Origin: SIG710 sp045648605
Lineage (GTDB): Bacteria > Bacillota > Clostridia > Oscillospirales > CAG-272
Assembly (NCBI GenBank): GCA_045648605.1
Contig: JAZROG010000040.1
Span: 1-28,655 of the forward strand
Direction: 5' to 3'
Length of the DNA stretch: 28,655 nucleotides
Part shown: piece after piece, positions 22,896-28,655 of the stretch
Layout of the letters: each line of letters starts with the position of its first letter
Numbering within the stretch: position 1 is the stretch's first letter
The notes under the pieces: generated by a model
Database searches by the model: none
Told to the model about the DNA's origin: nothing
What the model saw: only the letters and a program-made list of their open reading frames with translations
Made by a program: the position numbers and the translations under genes

Positions 22896-24353
22896 ATGTT
22901 TGGATTACCCACCCCCGTAGCTATTGCCGTTATCATCGGCGCTGCCGCACTGCTTATTTTCGTCATCGGTTATCTCAAAGCTCCTCCGGATACTGCTTAT
23001 ATTATTTCCGGTCTTGGCAAAAAGAGGATCCTCATCGGTAAAGCCGGCTGGCGCGTGCCCTTCTTTGAGAGAGTTGATAAGCTTTCTCTTAAGGTTATGC
23101 AGGTTGATGTTAAGACCAGCGAGGCTGTTCCTACAAATGAATTTATCAACGTTTCGGTTGACGGTGTTGCAAACATCAAGGTTTCATCCGATCCCGAGCT
23201 TCTCAAGCGCGCCGCAGAAACACTTCTCGGCATGAGCAAGGGCGAGCTTGTTAGCCTTGTGACACAGGTGCTTGAGGGTAATATGCGTGAGATCGTCGGT
23301 TCTGTCGGTCTTAAAGAGATGGTACAGGACAGACAGGGCGTTGCAAAGAAGATCACCGAAAATGTCGTTCCCGATATGGAAAAGCTGGGTATCGAGGTTG
23401 TCAACTTCAATATTCAGAATTTTAAGGACAATGCGGGAACCATTGAAAATATGGGTATCGACAATGTTGAGCAGATCAGAAAGAACGCACAGATCGCAAA
23501 GGCAAATGCACAGCGTGATATCGCCATTGCAACTGCCAACGCACAAGAAGAAGCAAACGCGATTAAGGTTCAGGCTGATAAGAAGATAGCAGAGCAGAAT
23601 GCGGAGCTTGCAGTTCAGCAGGCGGAAATGCAGGTAAGAGCCGACACAAAGAAGGCGGAGGCAGACGCGGCTTATTCTATTCAGCAGGAAAACCAGAGAA
23701 AGACCATCGAAATTACCAAGGCGAATGCCGATATTGCACGCCGTGAAAAGGAAACCGAGATCGCAGAGCGAGAGATCGCCATCAAGGAGCGCAAGCTGGA
23801 TGCAGAGGTTCGCAAGGCGGCAGATGCTATGAAGTATCAGGCAGAGAAGGAAGCGGAAGCGGACCTTATCCGCCGCCAGAGAGATGCAGATGCAAAGGCA
23901 TACGAGGCAATCAAGGAGGCCGAGGCTAAAAAGGCAGAGGCAGAAGCTATCCGCTTCGCTATGGAGCAGGAGGCAGAGGGTATCAGAGCCAAGGGACTTG
24001 CAGAGGCAGAGGCAATCGAAAAGAAGGCAGAGGCGCAGAAGAAGATGGGAGAGGCTTCCATCATCGAAATGTACCTTGAAGCACTTCCCGAGGTTGTTAA
24101 GAATGCCGCAGCACCTCTTGCACAGACCGACAAGATCGTTATGTACGGCGATGGCAACTCCACAAAGGTCGTAAAGGACGTTATGAACAGCGCAAGCCAG
24201 ATTATCGAGGGTATGAAGGAGTCCACGGGTATTGACCTTCAGGCTCTTCTTACAGGAATAGTTGCAGGTAAGGTTGCAAGCGCAGGTAACGATTGTCAGT
24301 GTCCCGTAGCTCTTCCCGAGAGCAATAATGACGCGATCGAATCGGAAGACTAA
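22896..24353 (+). CDS. floT: Flotillin-like SPFH-domain protein
   Basis: Flotillins are membrane scaffold proteins of functional membrane microdomains. The 485-residue protein has an N-terminal membrane helix (about 5-27), an SPFH/band 7 domain (about 30-200, with GKAGWRVPFFERVDKLSL and FINVSVDGVANIKV), and a long Ala/Glu/Lys-rich coiled coil of EA-type repeats (about 200-385), typical of FloT/YuaG. The C-terminal region is predicted helical, with a short acidic tail. The ATG at 22896 follows TTTGGAGG; an in-frame TTG at 22881 overlaps that site and is rejected. Expression should depend on the Mn riboswitch. Flotillin family identity is secure; the symbol is by similarity. Confidence 0.94.
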   Translation: MFGLPTPVAIAVIIGAAALLIFVIGYLKAPPDTAYIISGLGKKRILIGKAGWRVPFFERVDKLSLKVMQVDVKTSEAVPTNEFINVSVDGVANIKVSSDPELLKRAAETLLGMSKGELVSLVTQVLEGNMREIVGSVGLKEMVQDRQGVAKKITENVVPDMEKLGIEVVNFNIQNFKDNAGTIENMGIDNVEQIRKNAQIAKANAQRDIAIATANAQEEANAIKVQADKKIAEQNAELAVQQAEMQVRADTKKAEADAAYSIQQENQRKTIEITKANADIARREKETEIAEREIAIKERKLDAEVRKAADAMKYQAEKEAEADLIRRQRDADAKAYEAIKEAEAKKAEAEAIRFAMEQEAEGIRAKGLAEAEAIEKKAEAQKKMGEASIIEMYLEALPEVVKNAAAPLAQTDKIVMYGDGNSTKVVKDVMNSASQIIEGMKESTGIDLQALLTGIVAGKVASAGNDCQCPVALPESNNDAIESED

Positions 24354-24363
24354 AAAATCATAA

Positions 24364-24397
24364 AAAATGTGCCTATCTTTCTTGATAGGCACATTTT
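24364..24397 (+). terminator. Terminator between flotillin and DUF2500 genes
   Basis: AAAATGTGCCTATC (24364-24377) and GATAGGCACATTTT (24384-24397) form a perfect 14-bp stem with a 6-base loop, but with only a T4 tract. It may reduce rather than stop expression of the next gene, which has no clear promoter. Confidence 0.85.
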
Positions 24398-24430
24398 CAG
24401 AAAAGACAATTATTTTAAGAGGCTAAGATT

Positions 24431-24775
24431 ATGTTTGGATTTGAAATAATATTCTTTCTTATGTTTTTCCTCGTTTTTGGGGTGTTCTTATTCAATATTA
24501 TAAGAGGAATTACCGAATGGGGCAAAAACAATGCGTCGCCACGGCTTATAGTGGATGCGACGATCGTCACCAAGCGTGACCACAGAACACGCCACCATCA
24601 TGGAAACGGTCATTCACATACTTCATCGACTTATTATGTGACCTTTGAGGTTGAGAGCGGTGACAGAATGGAGCTTCGGGTGGACGGCACAGAATACGGA
24701 ATGCTTGCAGAGGGCGATAGAGGTAGGCTGAGCTTTCAAGGGACAAGGTATCTGTCATTTGAAAGGTATATTTAA
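24431..24775 (+). CDS. DUF2500 protein with a histidine cluster
   Basis: The 114-residue protein is predicted to have one N-terminal membrane helix (about 4-25) and a soluble domain of the DUF2500 type: ASPRLIVDATIVTKR, YYVTFEVESGDRMELRV, and EYGMLAEGDRGRLSFQGTRYLSFER. Between strands 1 and 2, residues 51-63 (HRTRHHHGNGHSH) hold six His, a possible divalent-metal site; DUF2500 proteins vary in this loop. The function of the family is unknown. The gene lies 77 bases after the flotillin gene, behind a hairpin, with AAGAGG upstream of the ATG. The shared riboswitch upstream suggests a metal-related role, an inference. Confidence 0.85.
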   Translation: MFGFEIIFFLMFFLVFGVFLFNIIRGITEWGKNNASPRLIVDATIVTKRDHRTRHHHGNGHSHTSSTYYVTFEVESGDRMELRVDGTEYGMLAEGDRGRLSFQGTRYLSFERYI

Positions 24776-24798
24776 CAAAATCTTTTATAGAAAAACAT

Positions 24799-25063
24799 AA
24801 ATAGGAATTTAGCGGTGAGTTATAAATTGAATTTTTGCCGGTTGTGGCAAAATCTGTGATAATTGTTTGTAGATCCCTCGACTGCGCTCGGGATGACGAC
24901 GCAGCATAGCTGCTATAGGGGGCTGTTAGTCTCTTTTTATACGTGAAATAACGGATGATTTTACGTCGGTAAACAAGTAAATAATCCCTACGAGTCATCC
25001 CGAGCGCAGTCGAGGGATCTACGAACAATTTCCACTGATTAACTGTTCGCTAAATTCCTGTTT
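24799..25063. repeat. Composite inverted-repeat element, copy 4 (longest)
   Basis: The ends AAATAGGAATTTAGCG (24799-24814) and CGCTAAATTCCTGTTT (25048-25063) are inverted repeats differing at one of 16 positions. The inner 29-bp inverted repeat is perfect: starts GTAGATCCCTCGAC at 24869-24897, ends at 24994-25022. The left part is nearly identical to copy 3 and the inner arms resemble copy 1. It lies between convergent genes, 23 bases after the DUF2500 stop and 39 bases before the P1B-ATPase stop. Confidence 0.88.
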
Positions 25064-25102
25064 GAAGAAAGCGGACTGCACCATTTTGATGCAGTCTGTT
25101 TT

Positions 25103-26923
25103 TTATTTCATAGCACGCATTGCGTTAAGTATTGCGAGGACCATAACACCAACATCGGCAAAGATGGCAAGCCACATTCCCGCGTAGCCCATTGCACCGA
25201 GAATCAGCACAAGTGCTTTGACTCCGATGGCAAAAATGATATTTTGCTTCACTATCGCCATAGTCTTTCTTGCTATTTTTATTGACAATGCGATTTTTGT
25301 TGGATTATCGTCCATGAGAACGATATCAGCCGCCTCTATTGCTGCGTCGCTTCCAAGTGCGCCCATTGCAATACCGATGTCTGCTCTTGAAAGAACAGGT
25401 GCATCGTTAATTCCGTCTCCAACGAATGCAAGGGTGTCGCCTTGAATCAGCAGCTCCTCGACCTTTTCGACCTTATCGGAGGGTAAAAGCTCGCTGAAAA
25501 CATTGCTTATCCCAAGCCGGGAGGAAACAGCCTCGCCAACTTCTTTTTTGTCCCCCGTCAGCATAACTGTTTTTCTGATGCCGCATTTTTTCAGCATTTC
25601 AATTGCGCTCGCACCGTCTTCCTTTATCTCGTCACAAAGCAAAATATATCCGAGATATTTATTTCCCTCGGAAATGTGAAGAACGGTTCCGTTTTTTGGC
25701 ACTTCATATGCTTTTATACCGCATTTTTCCATAAGCCGCTCATTTCCGACGGAAATTTTTCTTCCGTCAATTACGGCTTCGATTCCAAGACCCGGAAGCT
25801 CATTTGCGCTCTCGGGCGGCAGAATTTCCTTGCTGTAACCTTTGATTATTGACTCCGCAATGGGATGATTTGAGCAGGATTCCGCTCTTGCGGCAAGTGC
25901 AAGAAGCGATTCCGCATCTCCGTCTGCGGCAAATGTTTCGGAAATGCTGAAGCTTCCCTTTGTGAGTGTTCCCGTCTTGTCAAAAACTACTGTCTTGACA
26001 TTCCCGAGCATTTCAAGATGCGTTGCACCCTTTATGAGGATTCCGTGGCGCGAAGCACCGCCGATTCCGCCGAAAAATGAGAGGGGAACCGAGATAACAA
26101 GGGCGCAAGGACAGGAAACAACAAGAAAAACAAGCGCTCTTTCTATCCATTTTGCCCAGCCGCCGATGAATATTGGAGGAAACACCGCAAGCAGCAGGGC
26201 AGAGCAGACCACGATTGGAGTATAGTATCTTGCAAATCGGGTTATAAAGCTCTCAAGCCTTGCTTTTTTCTCGGAAGCATTTTCAACAAGCTCCAGAATT
26301 CTCGAAACCGTGCTGTTTTCGAATTTACTTTCAACCTTTACCTTTATAAGTCCGGTAAGATTCACTGCGCCGCTGATTGCTCTTTCGCCACAGGTGACGT
26401 CCTTTGGCATGCTCTCGCCTGTAAGAGCCGCCACCGAGAGTGTGGTCGAGCCTTCGATAATAATACCGTCAAGAGGTATCCTTTCACCGGGGCGGATTAT
26501 GATAGCTTCACCCACCTCAATCTCTTCGGGGGAAAGCTCGATCTCTTCTCCTGCGCGGAAAACTCTCGCCATGTCGGGGCGGATATCCATGAGAGCGGCA
26601 ATGCTTCGTCTGCTTTTACCAACAGCAATGCTTTGGAAAAATTCTCCTATCTGATAAAAGAGCATAACAGATGCTGCCTCGCCGTATTCTCCGAGAATAA
26701 GCGCGCCGACTGTGGCAATAGTCATGAGGAATTTCTCATCCATCATCTGACCGCAAAAAATATTTCGAACAGCACTTATAAGAACATCATAACCGACAAT
26801 AATATAAGGTAGGAGAAAGAATATCAGCCTTACAAAGCCTTCCGATGGCACCAAAAATGCTGTTAAAAGAAAAGCAGAGGCAATTATTATTCGAAAAAGC
26901 TGTCTTTTTTGCCTTTTTATCAT
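25103..26923 (-). CDS. cadA: Heavy-metal P1B-type ATPase (Zn/Cd type)
   Basis: The 606-residue ATPase should export divalent metals such as Zn2+, Cd2+ or Pb2+. Motifs: TGES (168-171), the transmembrane metal-binding CPC (271-273, in SCPCALV), phosphorylation motif DKTGT (315-319), the SNHP nucleotide motif, and GDGINDAP. The last membrane segment has the Asp in FADVGVMVLAILNAMR, which together with CPC marks the Zn/Cd subgroup rather than Cu. No N-terminal metal-binding domain is present; that domain is a separate gene immediately upstream. The ATG at 26923 directly follows the HMA stop (TAATATG) and has no ribosome site, so translation is probably coupled; a TTG at 26932 is the alternative. 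Confidence 0.94.
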   Translation of the reverse strand: MIKRQKRQLFRIIIASAFLLTAFLVPSEGFVRLIFFLLPYIIVGYDVLISAVRNIFCGQMMDEKFLMTIATVGALILGEYGEAASVMLFYQIGEFFQSIAVGKSRRSIAALMDIRPDMARVFRAGEEIELSPEEIEVGEAIIIRPGERIPLDGIIIEGSTTLSVAALTGESMPKDVTCGERAISGAVNLTGLIKVKVESKFENSTVSRILELVENASEKKARLESFITRFARYYTPIVVCSALLLAVFPPIFIGGWAKWIERALVFLVVSCPCALVISVPLSFFGGIGGASRHGILIKGATHLEMLGNVKTVVFDKTGTLTKGSFSISETFAADGDAESLLALAARAESCSNHPIAESIIKGYSKEILPPESANELPGLGIEAVIDGRKISVGNERLMEKCGIKAYEVPKNGTVLHISEGNKYLGYILLCDEIKEDGASAIEMLKKCGIRKTVMLTGDKKEVGEAVSSRLGISNVFSELLPSDKVEKVEELLIQGDTLAFVGDGINDAPVLSRADIGIAMGALGSDAAIEAADIVLMDDNPTKIALSIKIARKTMAIVKQNIIFAIGVKALVLILGAMGYAGMWLAIFADVGVMVLAILNAMRAMK

Positions 26924-26924
26924 A

Positions 26925-27143
26925 TTAAACAATTATTCTGCAGTCCGGCTCGATGCGCTTTGCCAGCTTTATACATTCCTTTATAATTCCATCGAATTTG
27001 TCCTCGTCGGCTTCAATTGTGAGCTTTTCCGCTATGAAATTGAGAGAGACCTTCTCAACTCCGTCGATCTTTTCGATGGCTCTCTCAAGCTTTGCGGCGC
27101 AGTTTGCACAGCAAAGATCCTCGATCTTAAATGATTTTTTCAT
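26925..27143 (-). CDS. Stand-alone HMA metal-binding protein
   Basis: The 72-residue protein is a single heavy-metal-associated domain (ferredoxin-like fold) with the binding loop DLCCANC, where Cys12 and Cys15 are the CxxC ligands, with an additional Cys11. It could deliver metal to the ATPase or sense it. GGAGG lies 9 bases before the ATG, at the end of the arsR gene, from which it is separated by 1 base. Together with the next gene it equals the usual N-terminal HMA plus core layout of a CadA/ZntA protein, split into two genes. Confidence 0.92.
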   Translation of the reverse strand: MKKSFKIEDLCCANCAAKLERAIEKIDGVEKVSLNFIAEKLTIEADEDKFDGIIKECIKLAKRIEPDCRIIV

Positions 27144-27144
27144 T

Positions 27145-27492
27145 TTATTTTTCCTCCGTTAAATGCTCATAGCCCTGCTCGATGATGCTTCTGACGTGTT
27201 CATCGGCAAGGAAATAAAAAATAGTTTTTCCCTCTCGTCTGTTTGCCACAAGGTGGTTTTCCTTCAGCACCTTTAGCTGATGAGAAATGGCAGATTGAGT
27301 CATGCCCAAAAGCTCCGCAATGGCGCAAACACACAGCTCACTTTCAAAAAGCGAGAAAAGTATTCGTATTCTGGTCGTATCACCGAAAATTTTGAAAAGA
27401 TCCGCAAGGTCGCAGAGCTTTTCATCCTTCGGAAGCTCCTTGTGGAGTCTGTCAAGCAGTGCGGAATGGTCGTGCTTTTTTTGGTTTTGCAT
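27145..27492 (-). CDS. ArsR/SmtB-family metal-sensing repressor
   Basis: The 115-residue winged-helix protein has the alpha-3 metal motif ELCVC (Cys54, Cys56) and a recognition helix GMTQSAISHQLKVLKEN. Near the C-terminus Asp97, His99 and His110 could form an alpha-5 zinc site as in CzrA/SmtB; an extra Cys27 could support CadC-like binding. Which metal it senses is open. The start is the second Met (27492) because GGAGG lies 8 bases before it and inside the codons that follow the first ATG at 27507. It leads arsR-HMA-cadA, and by family knowledge represses the operon until metal binds. Confidence 0.93.
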   Translation of the reverse strand: MQNQKKHDHSALLDRLHKELPKDEKLCDLADLFKIFGDTTRIRILFSLFESELCVCAIAELLGMTQSAISHQLKVLKENHLVANRREGKTIFYFLADEHVRSIIEQGYEHLTEEK

Positions 27493-27508
27493 CAAATGAA
27501 CCTCCATT

Positions 27509-27530
27509 CATATGAAAGTGTATTCATATG
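27509..27530. promoter_or_regulatory. ArsR operator palindrome
   Basis: ATATGAA-AGTGTA-TTCATAT (27510-27529) is a perfect 7-bp inverted repeat, extendable to 8 with C/G ends, and resembles the TGAA-N6-TTCA operators of CzrA/SmtB-type repressors. It overlaps the -10 box. Confidence 0.85.
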
Positions 27531-27556
27531 ATAACACATTTATTCTTTTTTGTCAA
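27528..27556 (-). promoter_or_regulatory. Promoter of the arsR-HMA-cadA operon
   Basis: On the minus strand TTGACA (27551-27556) and TATCAT (27528-27533) are 17 bases apart, with the -10 overlapping the operator. Confidence 0.85.
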
Positions 27557-27605
27557 TATCTTTCTATAAAAAGTATTGTTTATCGAAGAAAAATCGTCAA
27601 AGCTC

Positions 27606-27634
27606 TTGCATTTTTTTACCTCATATGTTATAAT
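27606..27634 (+). promoter_or_regulatory. Promoter of the oadB-like gene
   Basis: TTGCAT (27606-27611) and TATAAT (27629-27634) are 17 bases apart, 29 bases before the start codon. Confidence 0.8.
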
Positions 27635-27663
27635 ACTGTCGAAAAAATTTTAAGGAGATTAAA

Positions 27664-28655
27664 ATGGAAAAATTAGAAATCCTCTATGAAAACCTTCTTG
27701 CCTTTGGTCAGGATGGCAACTGGAAGATGGTGGTAATGTGGCTTATCGGCGGCATTCTTATCTATCTTGCCATCAAAAAGGAGATGGAGCCTACTCTTCT
27801 TCTGCCAATGGGCTTTGGCGCGATCATTGTAAACGTACCCTTTTCCGGTGCTATCGAGCCTCTCGAAACGCTCTTTAATGCAGGTATTGCAAATGAGCTT
27901 TTCCCGCTTCTGCTCTTCATCGGTATCGGTGCTATGATCGATTTCGGACCACTTCTTACAAATCCGAAGCTTATGCTTTTCGGTGCGGCGGCACAGTTTG
28001 GTATATTCTTTACCTTCTGTCTTGCTTCTATTTTCTTCCCCACTCTGGCGGCGGCTTCTATCGGTGTTATCGGTGCGGCAGACGGACCTACAGCCATTGC
28101 GGTTGCAAATGCACTTCTTGGCAGTGATTCGAATTATACAGCAGCTATCGTTGTTGCAGCTTATTCCTATATGGCGCTTGTTCCAATCATTCAGCCTCCT
28201 ATAATCAAACTCTGCACAACAAAGAAGGAAAGACTTATCCGTATGCCTTATACACAGAAATCTGTTTCAAAGACTACGAAGATACTTTTCCCCATTATAA
28301 TCACCATCGTTGCAAGTGCAATAGTTCCCGAGGCGGCGGCTCTTATCGGCTTCCTTATGTTCGGTAACCTTATCCGTGAGTGCGGAGTTCTCGATTCTCT
28401 TTCCGAGACTGCGCAGAAGGTTCTTGCAAATCTCGTTACCATCTTCCTTGGTATCACCATTGCATTCAAGATGCAGGCAGATTCCTTCCTCTCTCCCGCA
28501 ACCTTGCTTATTCTCGGTCTCGGTCTCTTTGCATTTATCTTTGATACCGCAGGCGGCGTTCTTTTTGCAAAGTTCCTCAATCTTTTCCTCAAGGAGAAGA
28601 TCAACCCCATGATCGGTGCTGCGGGTATTTCCGCATTCCCCATGTCGGGAAGAAT
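27664..28655 (+). CDS. oadB: Sodium-pump decarboxylase beta subunit, partial
   Basis: The product is open to the window end (330 complete codons). It matches the beta subunit of oxaloacetate, methylmalonyl-CoA or glutaconyl-CoA decarboxylase, a membrane protein coupling biotin decarboxylation to Na+ export. It has many hydrophobic helices and the conserved GVIGAADGPTAIAVAN motif, containing the Asp required for Na+ transport, near residues 137-152. The remaining C-terminus and other subunits would be to the right of the window. AAGGAG precedes the ATG by 6 bases. It is divergent from the arsR operon with a separate promoter. Which acid is decarboxylated cannot be told here. Confidence 0.92.
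   Translation, partial: MEKLEILYENLLAFGQDGNWKMVVMWLIGGILIYLAIKKEMEPTLLLPMGFGAIIVNVPFSGAIEPLETLFNAGIANELFPLLLFIGIGAMIDFGPLLTNPKLMLFGAAAQFGIFFTFCLASIFFPTLAAASIGVIGAADGPTAIAVANALLGSDSNYTAAIVVAAYSYMALVPIIQPPIIKLCTTKKERLIRMPYTQKSVSKTTKILFPIIITIVASAIVPEAAALIGFLMFGNLIRECGVLDSLSETAQKVLANLVTIFLGITIAFKMQADSFLSPATLLILGLGLFAFIFDTAGGVLFAKFLNLFLKEKINPMIGAAGISAFPMSGR

Noticed and set aside
23184..24392. 402-residue minus-strand frame rich in Leu and Cys
   Set aside because: It is the antisense shadow of the flotillin Ala/Glu/Lys coiled-coil repeats, whose codon bias keeps the complementary frame open.
24799..25063. Long hairpin as a small RNA gene or integron attC site
   Set aside because: The same termini and arms recur at other sites, there is no promoter, and no integrase or attC core-site features are present; a dispersed repeat explains it better.

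Overview
The window looks like chromosomal DNA from an endospore-forming, anaerobic member of the Clostridia (Bacillota). The evidence is a full-length spoIVA, the ctsR-mcsA-mcsB-clpC heat-shock operon, the dgt-dnaG-sigma operon, strong AGGAGG-type ribosome binding sites, TTGACA-17-TATAAT promoters, and a sodium-pump decarboxylase beta subunit at the right edge. I cannot name the genus from this sequence. No phage, IS transposase, CRISPR array or conjugation gene is visible.

Layout, left to right. 1-5230 (minus strand): the protein quality-control operon ctsR-mcsA-mcsB-clpC, with two CtsR-type operators flanking its -10 box, then an unrecognised 109-residue protein. 5300-8000 (plus): tRNA-Leu(CAA) with a consensus promoter and terminator, an array of short hairpins, an APH-like kinase and the Mg2+ channel mgtE. 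8025-8819 (minus): nrdR and a DUF6514-like small protein. 9070-10960 (plus): a small membrane protein followed by spoIVA. 11004-13860: a small conserved protein (minus), rpmE, and translationally coupled hflX and an IMPACT/YigZ gene. 13863-14792 (minus): a nucleoside hydrolase. 14966-19962 (plus): dgt, dnaG and two tandem sigma-70 genes. 20067-22598 (plus): a solute-binding-protein-like lipoprotein and a HAD phosphatase. 22663-24775 (plus): a yybP-ykoY (manganese) riboswitch with a terminator platform, a flotillin and a DUF2500 protein with a histidine cluster. 25103-27492 (minus): an ArsR repressor, a separate HMA metal-binding protein and a Zn/Cd-type P1B-ATPase. 27664-end (plus): partial oadB-like gene.

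The most interesting points are: (1) the manganese riboswitch placed in front of a flotillin/DUF2500 pair rather than a recognisable Mn exporter; (2) a tandem pair of housekeeping-type sigma factors whose first member has lost region 1.1 and three residues of the nearly invariant ARTIR segment between regions 2.4 and 3.0; (3) four copies of a composite inverted-repeat element with shared 16-bp termini but different inner palindromes, each close to a gene 3' end; and (4) a run of six small hairpins whose stems differ in sequence but stay paired. Functions are assigned by recognising protein motifs by eye; no database search was run.
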